21,786 nucleotides of DNA from Gemmatimonadota bacterium (GCA_003222235.1 QHVD01000238.1:1-21786), one strand, 5' to 3'; positions 1 to 8,900 are shown, counted from the stretch's first letter. Notes: generated by a model not told the origin, from the sequence alone. Translations and numbers: made by a program.

Positions 1-155
1 GCCTCCACGGCCGCCTCGGGGGGCGGGAAATCCGCGTCCCCCGCCCCGACATCGATGACGTCCACCCCCTCCTGCATCAACCGCCGCTTGATGGCAGGGA
101 TCTCGGCCATGGGGTAGCGGGGCAACGACGACAAGCGACTGCTGAATCGAGTCAT
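1..155 (-). CDS. PLP-dependent aminotransferase, class I/II (N-terminal fragment)
   Basis: Only the first 51 codons are inside the window; the gene runs off the left edge. The ATG at 155-153 is preceded by a plausible ribosome site (AGGTGG, about seven bases upstream). The peptide includes RLSSLPRYPMAEIPAIKRR and then DVIDVGAGDADFPPP, which matches the N-terminus of fold-type I aminotransferases of the aspartate or LL-diaminopimelate aminotransferase type: an entry motif R-L-x-x-L-P-x-Y, then a G-x-G-D-x-D-x-P-x-P turn. These enzymes use pyridoxal phosphate to move an amino group between an amino acid and a 2-oxo acid in the cytoplasm. The catalytic lysine and substrate-determining residues lie outside the window, so the specificity cannot be read. 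It is in the same direction as the helicase gene but 109 bases away, with its own possible operator, so it may have its own promoter. Confidence 0.8.
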   Translation of the reverse strand, partial: MTRFSSRLSSLPRYPMAEIPAIKRRLMQEGVDVIDVGAGDADFPPPEAAVE

Positions 156-190
156 GCGTCCACCTGCACGTTGGTACGCGTGAGGTCGCC

Positions 191-217
191 GTTCGTTAAC
201 AACCGCGGTTCGTTAAC
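191..217. promoter_or_regulatory. Near-palindrome, candidate operator upstream of the aminotransferase
   Basis: Two HpaI-type GTTAAC hexamers (195-200 and 212-217) flank a perfect 10-base palindrome AACCGCGGTT (201-210). One extra C at 211 is all that breaks full dyad symmetry. The 10-mer GTTCGTTAAC also occurs twice as a direct repeat (191-200, 208-217). The site is 36 to 62 bases upstream of the aminotransferase ATG, where a repressor or activator site would sit. Binding by any regulator is inference. Confidence 0.4.
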
Positions 218-230
218 AGCAGGGAATTTA

Positions 231-291
231 ACCTCTACCGTCCTCTACCGTCCTCTACCGCCCTCTACCGCCCTCTACCGCCCTCTACCGC
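231..291. repeat. 10-bp tandem repeat, CCTCTACCG(T/C), six units
   Basis: Six consecutive decamers: the first three carry T variants or an imperfect edge, and the last three are identical CCCTCTACCG. Read on the plus strand, all three frames are open and encode cyclic permutations of LYRPLPPSTA. Read on the minus strand, every frame meets TAG within 30 bases. The helicase gene enters the array on the minus strand and stops at the TAG at 267-265. A second, shorter array of the same unit lies at 4001-4036 in the opposite orientation. Confidence 0.9.
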
Positions 292-2808
292 CGCCGCTCC
301 GATGCCCCGCCGCGCGAAGAACTCCTCACAGGCGCGCCGGACGTGCTGCCACCGCCCCACGACCCGGGACGCGGGCGGCAGGCCTTCGAGGATCAGCTGC
401 CCGTAGCGCTTTGTGACGATGCGCCGGTCCAGCAGCACCACGGCGCCCACGTCCGTCTTGCTCCTGATGAGCCGTCCGAATCCTTGTTTCAGCTTCAGCG
501 CGGCGTTGGGCACGAGATAGTGCATGAAGCCGTTCAGACCGCACGCCTCGAGCCGCTCGAGGCGCGCGGCCGTGAGCGGCTCCGTGGGGACCTTGAAGGG
601 GAGCTTGGCGAGGATGAGCGCCCGCAGGGCCCGGCCCGGCACGTCCACGCCCTCCCAGAACGAGTCCGTGCCGAGCAGGACGCCCGAGCCCGCGTCGCGG
701 AAGCGGCGCAACAGCTGGTCTCGCTGCCCCTCCCCCTGCACGAACAGGGGCCAGCGTGCGCCGATCTGGTCGCGCACCGCCTCCGCCGTGCGCCGCAACG
801 CCCCGTGGCTCGTGAACAACACGAACATGCCCCCGTCCGATGCGTGGGCGAGCTCGACCAGCACGCGTGCCACGGCGGCGTCGTGCCCCGGCTCGTCGTC
901 CCGTGGCTCGGGGAGATCGGTGGGGATCCCGAACAGGCACTGCGCCGGGAAATCGAACGGCGACGCGTGGATCTCGCGGGCCTTGACGCGTGAGCGCGGC
1001 AGGTCGAGCCCGAGGCGCGCTTCGAGATAGCTGAACTCGCCCCCGGCGGCGAGGGTCGCCGAGGTGAGCACCACGGTCTCGACACGGTCGAACAGGTTTT
1101 CTTTGAGGATCGGCGCGAGGTCGAGCGGCACCGAGGCGAGCGTGACGTTGGGCGTCCTGTGCCCGCGCCGCTCCAGCCAGCGCACCGTCGCCGGGCCCCC
1201 GGCGGGCGGGCGCAGCGCCGCCGTCAACCCGGCGGCCGCCGCATCCAGCCGCCGCACCACACCGCGCAGCTCGCCGATGAGCTGAGCCCGACGCTCCGAG
1301 GCATCGTCGAGCGACAGGCGGTCGGCGATCGTCTCCACTCCCTCCCCGAGCCGGGAGAGCGCGAGCAGGAGATTGTCGAGCGTCACCCCCAGCCCGCCGG
1401 ACCAGACGGGGTCGCCCCCGAACTCATCCGTGAGCCGCAGCACGGGCGCCGGCCCGGGCTCGGAGTCGAGCCGCCGGGCGAGCAGCGCGAACAGCTCGTC
1501 CGCCGAGCGGCGCGCGGCGGCGAGCGCGTCGTACAGGTTCTGCTGCACCAGCTCCCTGCTCGCCGCCGAGAGCAGATCGTCGCGGTTCTGAAGCGCCAGG
1601 CGGAGCGCCGACAACAGCCCGCGGCCGTTCTTGTCGAGCCGGAACAAGAGGCGCTGCACCCCGAGCATGCTCACTTGGGCGCCGAGGTGCGTCGCGGCGA
1701 TGTCCTCGAGATGATGCGCCTCGTCGAGCACCAGCCGGCGGTAGGGCGGCAGGACCGCGGCCTCCTGCCAGTTATCGGACGCGATCCGCACCGCGAGGTC
1801 GCTCGCGAGCAGGTGGTGGTTCACGACGACGACGTCCGCTTCCGCCGCGCGGCGCCGCGCCTGGAACAGGAAGCAGCGCTCGAAGTGGGGGCACTTGAGC
1901 CGCGTGCAGAGATCCGATTCCGCCGCCACCGCGTCCCACACCTCGGCGCTCGGCTCGTCCGGAAGGTCCGCGAGGGTGCCGTCACCCGTTCGCGCCGCCC
2001 AGGCGGCGAGCGTCTCGAGCTCCGCCGAGCGGTCGTCGTCGAACAGGGAGCGCCCCGTGTCCCGGGCCTGCGCGAGCCGCGAGAGGCAGATGTAATTCCG
2101 CCACCCCTTGAGCAGCGCGAAGCTGGGCTCACGGCCCTCTCGGCCCCCCGTGGCAAGCGCGCGGGCGAGAATCGGAAGGTCCTTGCCGACCAGTTGTTCT
2201 TGCAGGTTGATCGTGTTGGTGGAGACGATCGTCCGCTCGCCGTTCTCTCGCGCCCACACCAGCGCCGGGACGAGATAGGCGAACGACTTCCCGACTCCCG
2301 TGCCCGCTTCGAGCAACGCGACGCCGCCGTCGTTGTAGACGTCGGCGATGTAGGCGGCCATGTCGCGCTGGCTCGGCCGGTCCTCGAAGCTGCCGAGCGC
2401 CCGCGCGACCGCACCCCGCGGCGCGAGCAGCCCGGCGACGTCGAGCGGGTCGAGCCGGGCGGCCGAGCGCGGGCGGGGACACTCGACCACCACGTAGAGA
2501 TCGGTCACGTCGTTGTCGACGATGCCGAACCCGACTCCGCCGTCGTGCACCCGGGCGGCCACGCTCAGATCGGCCCCCGACGGCTCGAGCACGCCGCTCG
2601 GATGGTTGTGGAGCAGCATCTCGCCGCGCTCGGGCGTCCCCGGGAGGGCGAGGACCGCGTCGACCGTGCCGCGGGCGATGACCCGCGCCTCGACGATCGA
2701 GCCGTTCGCGTCGGGGCGCGCGACGAACGACACCTCCCGCCCGTGGGCCGCCGCGATTTCCCTGCGCAACAGCTCGCGGACCTCGGGCGTGAGGCGCTCG
2801 ACGCTCAC
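265..2808 (-). CDS. dinG: JAB/RadC-like domain fused to DinG/XPD-type Fe-S DNA helicase
   Basis: An 847-residue superfamily 2 helicase expected to unwind DNA 5'-3' using ATP, in repair of structured or R-loop DNA. Residues 1-115 form a JAB/RadC-like (JAMM) domain with H67-N-H69-P, S77 and D80, so the H-x-H...S-x-x-D zinc motif is complete. The helicase follows: Walker A GTGVGKS at 169-175, four cysteines of the Fe-S cluster (C241, C301, C306, C312), DEAH at 362-365, and C-terminal motifs GTDSFWEGVDVPG and QGFGRLIRS. The start is GTG at 2808: its last two bases and the next A form the TGA of the upstream gene (GTGA overlap). A longer reading back to 2961 would lie inside that gene and is unlikely. 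The last residues (EGGRGR) and the stop come from the decamer repeat. The usual DinG fusion partner in Firmicutes is a DnaQ-type exonuclease; a JAB domain is not usual. Confidence 0.9.
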   Translation of the reverse strand: MSVERLTPEVRELLRREIAAAHGREVSFVARPDANGSIVEARVIARGTVDAVLALPGTPERGEMLLHNHPSGVLEPSGADLSVAARVHDGGVGFGIVDNDVTDLYVVVECPRPRSAARLDPLDVAGLLAPRGAVARALGSFEDRPSQRDMAAYIADVYNDGGVALLEAGTGVGKSFAYLVPALVWARENGERTIVSTNTINLQEQLVGKDLPILARALATGGREGREPSFALLKGWRNYICLSRLAQARDTGRSLFDDDRSAELETLAAWAARTGDGTLADLPDEPSAEVWDAVAAESDLCTRLKCPHFERCFLFQARRRAAEADVVVVNHHLLASDLAVRIASDNWQEAAVLPPYRRLVLDEAHHLEDIAATHLGAQVSMLGVQRLLFRLDKNGRGLLSALRLALQNRDDLLSAASRELVQQNLYDALAAARRSADELFALLARRLDSEPGPAPVLRLTDEFGGDPVWSGGLGVTLDNLLLALSRLGEGVETIADRLSLDDASERRAQLIGELRGVVRRLDAAAAGLTAALRPPAGGPATVRWLERRGHRTPNVTLASVPLDLAPILKENLFDRVETVVLTSATLAAGGEFSYLEARLGLDLPRSRVKAREIHASPFDFPAQCLFGIPTDLPEPRDDEPGHDAAVARVLVELAHASDGGMFVLFTSHGALRRTAEAVRDQIGARWPLFVQGEGQRDQLLRRFRDAGSGVLLGTDSFWEGVDVPGRALRALILAKLPFKVPTEPLTAARLERLEACGLNGFMHYLVPNAALKLKQGFGRLIRSKTDVGAVVLLDRRIVTKRYGQLILEGLPPASRVVGRWQHVRRACEEFFARRGIGAAAVEGGRGR

Positions 2809-4121
2809 GTCTTCAGCTCGCGCTTCTTGGCAGCCGGGAAGAGCACGTTGTTGAGGATGAGCCGGTAGCCCGGCGAGTGCGGATGGAGCGAGAGATCGGT
2901 GGGCGGATCGCCGATCTGGTGCTGCTGGTCCTCCGGGTCGTGGCCGCCGAAGAACGTCCACGTCCCCTTGCCGTGGTCACCGTGGATGTACTTGACCCAG
3001 GGCGCGCCCTCCTCGTCGGCGAGCACCGTCACGCTCGGCTTGAGGCGGGAGCGCATGAACGACGTCGTCAACCCGTAGAAGTCGGTGATCACCTGGCGGT
3101 GGTCCTGGACCAGCATCGTGGGCACCGGGTCGATCTTGGCGCTGAAGCTGAACAGCTTGAACGCACCGAGGGGCTGGCGGCGCGCGCCCGCGTTCACCTG
3201 ATGGCCGTCGATATCGGAGAAGCTCGCGATGGCCGGATTCGGCTCGAGGTGCGCTCCATCGCACGCGAGGCTCGCCGACCAGTCCAGCTTCGCGTCGGCC
3301 TGTGGGTCCATGGGCGTGCCGTCGGCAAAAGCGGCCGCGATGTCCACGCGCTCCGCGGCGAGGGCCAGCTCGAGCGTCTCCGTCGCAGTGCACATCGCGA
3401 ACAGGAACCCGCCGTTCCCTACGTACTCGCGGATCGTCCGCGCCACCGCCTTCTTCAGGTCGGGCACGGTCCCGAACCCGAGCTGCCGCGCCGCTGCGCC
3501 GTTCAGGCGAACCATCTCCGCGAGCCACGGCGCACCGGCGTAGATGAGGTAGAACTTCGAGTACTGTCCGGTGAAGTCCTCGTGGTGGAGGTGGAGCCAG
3601 TCGTAATTGGACAGCCGCCCCCCCAGCACCTCGTGGTCCCATACCTTGTCGAACGCGATCCCGGCGTATTGCAGCGTGATGGTCACGGCGTCGTCCCAGG
3701 GGGCCGCGTTGGGCGGAACGTATACGGCCACCTTCGGCGCCTTCTCGAGGGGGACCGCGTCCATATTGCTCCCCTCGATCTCCCCGCGGATCGCCGTGAC
3801 CCGACCCTCGTCCACCGGCTCGACCTTCACGCCCGCGAGGGCTGCGTCGCGCCGGAGGGCGTCGCTGTCCGGCAGCAGGAACGACCCGCCGCGATAGTTG
3901 AGCAGCCACTCGGCGCTCAGCCCGGCCTGGAGGACGCGATAGGTGACGCCGTAGGCCTTGAGGTGCTCGGATTGGGAGTCGTCCATGGGAACCAAAAGCT
4001 GGGCGGTAGAGGGCGGTAGAGGGCGGTAGAGGGCGGAGAAGCCCCGCGGTCCGAGCAGATCAGCTCCGACCGACAGTCCGGCTGTCCGCCCGACCGCCTG
4101 AAGAAACTCCCTGCGCTTCAC
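2805..4121 (-). CDS. Tat-exported conserved protein, 'asparagine synthetase B-like' family
   Basis: This 438-residue protein resembles a family sometimes labelled asparagine synthetase B in Bacteroidota and related phyla. It has neither an N-terminal catalytic cysteine for glutaminase activity nor an SGGxDS ATP-pyrophosphatase loop, so that name should not be trusted and the true function is unknown. It starts at GTG 4121, overlapping the TPR gene stop as GTGA. The N-terminus KRREFLQ followed by a hydrophobic stretch is a twin-arginine signal, so export across the inner membrane is likely. Conserved-looking stretches are KAYGVTYRVLQAGLSAEWLLNYRGG, DWLHLHHEDFTGQ and GGFLFAMCTATETLE; the last resembles a nucleophile elbow with a cysteine, so a class I amidotransferase-like fold is possible (inference). 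Residues about 30-40 are encoded by a 10-bp repeat array between the signal and the mature domain. Confidence 0.75.
   Translation of the reverse strand: MKRREFLQAVGRTAGLSVGADLLGPRGFSALYRPLPPSTAQLLVPMDDSQSEHLKAYGVTYRVLQAGLSAEWLLNYRGGSFLLPDSDALRRDAALAGVKVEPVDEGRVTAIRGEIEGSNMDAVPLEKAPKVAVYVPPNAAPWDDAVTITLQYAGIAFDKVWDHEVLGGRLSNYDWLHLHHEDFTGQYSKFYLIYAGAPWLAEMVRLNGAAARQLGFGTVPDLKKAVARTIREYVGNGGFLFAMCTATETLELALAAERVDIAAAFADGTPMDPQADAKLDWSASLACDGAHLEPNPAIASFSDIDGHQVNAGARRQPLGAFKLFSFSAKIDPVPTMLVQDHRQVITDFYGLTTSFMRSRLKPSVTVLADEEGAPWVKYIHGDHGKGTWTFFGGHDPEDQQHQIGDPPTDLSLHPHSPGYRLILNNVLFPAAKKRELKT
4001..4036. repeat. 10-bp tandem repeat GGGCGGTAGA, second array
   Basis: Three full units (4001-4030) and a partial fourth (4031-4036) of the same decamer as at 231-291, in the opposite orientation. 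Here the coding strand of the gene reads the open direction (CTCTACCGCC), giving LYRPLPPSTA just after the Tat signal, so the array adds residues without a stop. The array is about 3.7 kb from the first one. Confidence 0.9.
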
Positions 4122-5974
4122 GACTTCGGAATCGCTCCCTTGGCCCGCTCCAACTCCCGCCGCGCTTCGGGCACGAACGCGCTGCGCGGGTACGTGAGGA
4201 TCAAGTGCTCGAGGTGTTGCACCGCCTCGGCCGTCCGCTGGCGGCGTTCGAGCAAGCGAGCCCACTCGAGCTCGGCCTCCGGCGCCGCCGCCCCTCCGTT
4301 GCCATCCGCCCGCACCACTTCCTCGAACAGCGCGAGCGCCGTCCGCTGCTGGTCAGAACCGAGCCGCGCAGCCACGCGCCCCGCGAGCAGCAGCACGGCC
4401 GGCGCCCCGGCCCCCGCTCCAGTTCCCTCCCCCAATCGCCCGGCTACGTGCTGCAGGGCGTCCACCGCGCGCGCCGAATCCCCTCGACCGAGGAGCAGCA
4501 GCGCCCGGCCCAGCTCAGGAGAGTCCTCCGTGGGAAGCTGCTGCACCAGCGCGAGCGCGCCCGAGCGCTCGGTGGCGTCGCGCCGGTCGCCCGCATACGG
4601 CCCCGCCGCCCGGAACAGGTTTTGGGCTTCCTTCAGGCGGGCGATCCAACCCTTCGCCGCCAGCGCGTCCACGCCGGAATCGCCCGCGAGCACCGCGTCG
4701 GCGAGGTCCAGCTCACCCCGGAGCACGCGCGCCCGTGCGAGCTTGAGGCGCAGCGCCGCGCGGTCGTCCCCGCCGAGCCGGGTGTCAGAAGCGAGCCGCC
4801 GGGCGGCCTCGTCGAGCCGGCCGTCGTCGATCAGCGCATCGACCAGCGCCCGCTGCGCGAGCGCCTGTGCGTCGGGCGGGGCCGTGGAATCGCGCTCGAC
4901 GTGCTCCAGCATCTCCCGCGCCGCTGCGCGGTCGCCCGCAGCGAGGAAGGCGCGCGCCGCCTCCGCCCGTGCCCGGACGGCGAGAGCGTCGGAAACCATG
5001 TCCGCATACCGGGCGAGGGCGAGCGCGCGAACGTGGCGCGCTTCCGGCGTGCTCCTCGCGCCCGCAATGTCGGCGAACCGCCGCAGCGCGGACGCCGCCT
5101 CGGGGGACGGAGCAGCCACCGTCGGCTCGAACAGGGTCCACGCGCGCTGCGCCTGACCCCAGTCGAGGAGCAGCTCGGCCGCCAGCCGGCGTGCGAGCGG
5201 CGTGGAATCGCCGGCCGTGAGCTCTCGCACGACCCGCTCCCGGCGCTCTTGCGGGGCCTCGGCGAGCCGGCTCGCGGCCGTGGGGAGCTGGGCCGGCGCC
5301 TCGGTGAGCGCACTCACCCACTCCCGCGCTGCGCCTTCCCAGTCCCCGCTGCGCTGTAACAGGTCGGCGAGCTCGACGCCGAACGCCGGGGGCCGCGCGA
5401 CCGCCCGCCGGCCGGCGAGCAGCACTTCCAGTGCTGCGTCGTGCCGGTGCGCATCTTCCAGGGCGATCGCCCATTCGCGCCACGGCGCCTCGTCGCCCGG
5501 CGCGTCGGCCGCCCAGCGGAGCGCCGCGGCCCGCGCGCTGTCCAGCTCGTTCAGCGCCACGTAGGTCCGCAGCAGCAGCGCCCGCAGCGGACCGTTCTTC
5601 GGGCCCGCCACCGCAGCGCGCTGGGCCACGGGGAGGAGCTCGGGGAGCCGACCGAGCAGCGGCAGGACGCGCTCGAGGCCCAGCAGCGCCGGCAGGTTCG
5701 TGGGATCGGCGCGCACCGTCGCGAAGTACACGGTCACCGCCTGCTGGTGCTGGCCCGCGCGCTCGAGCTCGAAGCCCTGGCCGATGGCCTGGGCCGGAGC
5801 CGGTCGGGCGGCCAAGAGTGACAAGAGCAGTGCGGCAAACCGGGGTGCGCCTCGGCGCCCGGTGCGCGGCTGAAGCCGCGGCTCGGCATCGCCCGCTGAA
5901 CCGGGATCAGGCCGGTTTACCGGCCAGGGCCGAGCCGCGGGTTCACCCGCGGACTCACGGCGGCTGGGGAGCAT
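4118..5974 (-). CDS. Secreted or periplasmic TPR-repeat protein
   Basis: About 618 residues, alanine- and arginine-rich, with helical hairpins spaced as in tetratricopeptide repeats from about residue 65 to the end (for example GQHQQAVTVYFATVRADPTNLPALLGLE and the closing AEAVQHLEHLILTYPRSAFVPEARRELERAK). A signal peptide lies at about 40-63 (basic RRGAPRF, a leucine-rich core, cleavage near APAQA), so it probably acts outside the cytoplasm as a scaffold. The only usable start is ATG 5974, which overlaps the DUF4175 gene by 20 bases and places the signal behind an odd 40-residue leader. That leader is encoded by nested palindromes (5865-5952). The expected coupled start, GTG 5958 (GTGA overlap as at other junctions), is in another frame and stops at TAA 5919-5917. 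Partners are unknown, but its place next to DUF4175 suggests a shared envelope role. Confidence 0.75.
   Translation of the reverse strand: MLPSRRESAGEPAARPWPVNRPDPGSAGDAEPRLQPRTGRRGAPRFAALLLSLLAARPAPAQAIGQGFELERAGQHQQAVTVYFATVRADPTNLPALLGLERVLPLLGRLPELLPVAQRAAVAGPKNGPLRALLLRTYVALNELDSARAAALRWAADAPGDEAPWREWAIALEDAHRHDAALEVLLAGRRAVARPPAFGVELADLLQRSGDWEGAAREWVSALTEAPAQLPTAASRLAEAPQERRERVVRELTAGDSTPLARRLAAELLLDWGQAQRAWTLFEPTVAAPSPEAASALRRFADIAGARSTPEARHVRALALARYADMVSDALAVRARAEAARAFLAAGDRAAAREMLEHVERDSTAPPDAQALAQRALVDALIDDGRLDEAARRLASDTRLGGDDRAALRLKLARARVLRGELDLADAVLAGDSGVDALAAKGWIARLKEAQNLFRAAGPYAGDRRDATERSGALALVQQLPTEDSPELGRALLLLGRGDSARAVDALQHVAGRLGEGTGAGAGAPAVLLLAGRVAARLGSDQQRTALALFEEVVRADGNGGAAAPEAELEWARLLERRQRTAEAVQHLEHLILTYPRSAFVPEARRELERAKGAIPKS
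5865..5952. repeat. Nested palindromes (REP-like) across the DUF4175/TPR junction
   Basis: Four symmetric elements are packed into 88 bases: a hairpin with 7-bp stem and GA loop centred on CTGAAG (5865-5880); a perfect 12-bp inverted pair (5876-5887 with 5929-5940); GCCGGT/ACCGGC with a TT loop (5911-5924); and CCGCGGG/CCCGCGG with a TTCA loop (5935-5952). The first shares the CTGAAG core with palindromes in the dispersed element at 16750 and 20841. The array provides the first ~40 codons of the TPR gene and closes the coupled GTG frame. Confidence 0.7.
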
Positions 5975-8900
5975 TGAGTCTCCGGAAGTACTCGAGCACG
6001 AGCCGCCGCTCCTCGGGGGTCAGGTTCATCAGCTCTTCCCAGGTCGGGTAGCGGAGCCTGGGCCCGGTGCCCGTGGCGCCGGGCTTGAGCACGTCGGGGA
6101 GGTGCACGCTGTCGCCCGTCGCGGGACGGCTGGTGCGCTCCTTGTTCTCGTCCGGCTCCCGGCCGGAGAGCGTGCGGCCGGCGTCGAGCAAGCGGCGGTA
6201 CAGGCGCTCCTGGCGCTGGATCGTCTGGGGGTCGAGCCGTCCCGCTTCGAGCTGCCGGGCCAGCTCGCGGGCCTCCTGCGCGAGCGCTCCCGCCGCGGCG
6301 CTCGCACCCTCCGCCTGCAAGCGCGCGAGCTGGTCCGCAAGGGCCCGCTGCCGCGCCGCCAGTGCGCGGAGCTCTTGCAGCACCGCCTCGCCGCTTGGAC
6401 CGACCATCGGGAGCAGACCTCGCGCCTGCCCGTTCAACGCCCCCTGGTCGCGAGCAAGCCGAGCGAGCTGCTCGACGGCCTCGGCGAACCCGCTGCCCGA
6501 TTGCGCGCCCGCGACCTGGCTGCGGCTGCGCGCCAGCGCGAGCGCCGTGGCATTCAGGGCGTCCACCGCTTCTTCGGCAAGCCCGGCGGCCTCGCTCGCG
6601 TTCGGGTTGGCTTCCTCGAGTTGCTGCCGCGCCGCGGCCATTTGCCGCCGCGCGAAGCCGAGCGCGGACTCGAGCTGCGGCGAGACGAGGGCGTGCTTCC
6701 CCGCGGCCTCCCGGATCTGACGCTCCACCGCCGCCGTGCCTTCCTCGACGGACGCCTGCGCGGACCGTGGCTCCGCCGTCGTCTCGCCACCCCGCAGCGC
6801 CTCGGCCACCCGCTGCTGCCGCTCGGCGAGCGCCGCCGTCTCCGACAGCGCCCGATCGAGCGCGGCGAGCGTCTCCCGCTTCCACGCGCCGCTGAGGGAG
6901 TCCCGCCGCGCGCGCAACTGCTCGGGAAGCCCCTCGAGCTCCCGCTCCGCCTCCTGACCGGCCTGTTCCGCGCCGGGCGCCTGGCCCTGCTCCGCCGCCT
7001 CGGCGGCGTTCCCCATCGCGCCCTGCGCCCGGCGCGCCGCGTGTTGGGGCGCCGCCAGAGCGCTCGGCTCGCCCTGGGGCGCCGGCCCCTCCGGCACGAT
7101 GTCCCGCGCGACCTCCTCAATCCCCTGGGCCAGCGCGCCGGCACGCTGGGCGAGCGCACGCTCCCGCGCGGCCGCCGCGCTGTCGGGGCGCACCGCCTCC
7201 GTTCGGTTCCACTCGTTCTGGCGCCGCTTCAACTCCTCGGCGTCCGCGGCGAGCGACGCGAGCGCGCCTTCGGCCGCGGCGCGGCGGAAAAGCTCCCGGC
7301 TGCGCTCCAGCTCGGCCTTGAGCTGCTCCTGCGCCTCGGCGAGGCGCTGCAGCGCCTGCCGCGCGGCCTCGGGATCGAGTTTCGCGAGCGCCTGCTGCAG
7401 CTCCCGCAGGCGCTGCTCCAGCTCGGGCGTCACGGCGCGAGCGAGCAGCTGCTGCACCTCGCGTAGCCGCGCCTGGAACGCCGTGTCCTCGATCCCCGCA
7501 GCCTTCGCGGCGCGGGCGATCTCCTCAACCGTCTTCGCGAGCTCCTGCACGCGCTGCTCGAGCGCTTGCTGCTCGCGGGCGACCGCTTCCGCGCGCTCGC
7601 TCGCCTCGAACGGCAGCGTGCTACTCTGGGCCCCCGTCCCCGCCCCCGTCGGCTGCCGGCGCGCGGCGCCGGCGTCACGCGCGCGCTCCTGCGCCAGGTC
7701 GCTCGTCCGCTCCCCCAGCTCTCGCGCTGACCCGGTGACCGAGTCCACCGCGGAAGCCAGATCGCGTGCGGCGGCGCGCGTCGCCGCCCGCAGCTCCCCG
7801 AGACTCGGCAGCCGCAGCGCGAGCTCCGCGCTTCTCCCGACATGCGGGGTGGGCGCGTTGTCCCAGGCCTCCGCGCGCAGGCGCAGCGTGTCGCCCGGCA
7901 ACAATCCCCGGCGTTCCGCGTCGAGCTCCCCCTGCACGATGGCGCGGTCGCCCACGCCGCTCACGTCGAGCGAGTCGCGCCGCGGCTCACCGACCTTGCC
8001 CGTCTGGCTCACACGCCAGCTCACCACCTGGAGCCGAGACAGCCCGTGGTCGTCGCGCACGTCGATCACGAGCGGCTGGCGGAGCGACAGCGGCAGGGTC
8101 GTGTCCCGCCCGGGCACCGGCACCGTCACGATGGGCGCCGAGTCCGGGACGACGCGCAACCACAGCTCCGGGGGCTCGCCTTCGAGCGGCGCGCCGTCGG
8201 CCGTGGTCACGTCGAGTCGCCAATCGCCGGACGCTCCGGGGAGGAGTCGCCCGCCGAACCGCGCGCCCGCGGCCGAGAGGCGCGCAACGGCCGCGCCGTG
8301 CCTCCACGCCACCGCCGTGAGCGGGACGCTCGCCGCGCCCGTCGTGACGATCACCGTTCCTTCGGGGATCAGAATCGTGTCCCGGCCGGGCACGAGGGGC
8401 TCGTCCGCCCGGCCCAGGTAGGAAGGATAGCGCGCGGTGAGCTGCAGCTCGGTGACGAATGCCGGGAGCGCCACCGTGACGCGCCGCTCGCCGCTCGTCC
8501 GCCCGCCGCTCGACGCGCGCAGGAAGAGATCGGCTACGAGCGGTCCCAGGCGGCGCATCGCCCGGCCTGCGGAGTCGAGCGTCACGTCCGTCGCCCGCCA
8601 CGGCTCGCCGGGCCCGCGCGCCCAGAGCAGCGCGTGCGAGGCGGCGGGAACCTCGATGGTCACGGTCACGCTCTCACCGCGGCGCACCGCGGCCCGGTCC
8701 ACCGACAGCCGCACGGGCGCGCTCGCGTCGGCGAGCGTTCGCAGCGGGTGCCAGAAGGCGGCCGCGCGCCCGGCACCCGGCGCCGCGGCGAGGAACAGCG
8801 CCGCGCCGCCCGCGGCCGTGGCGACGCCCAACAGGAACCCGCGCCGCGTCCCGCGGCCGAGCACCTGGGCGACCAGAGGGGCGGCTTGTTCTACCACCCG

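Noticed and set aside
171..416. Plus-strand small reading frame containing LYRPLPPSTALYRPLPP
   Set aside because: The frame is open only because the decamer has no stop on this strand; it overlaps the helicase end and has no ribosome site.
1159..2868. 569-codon open frame on the plus strand
   Set aside because: It is antisense to the helicase, which has complete family motifs; long antisense frames are expected at this GC.
2805..4121. Asparagine synthetase B
   Set aside because: No catalytic N-terminal cysteine domain and no SGGxDS ATP loop; Tat signal is incompatible with a cytoplasmic amidotransferase.
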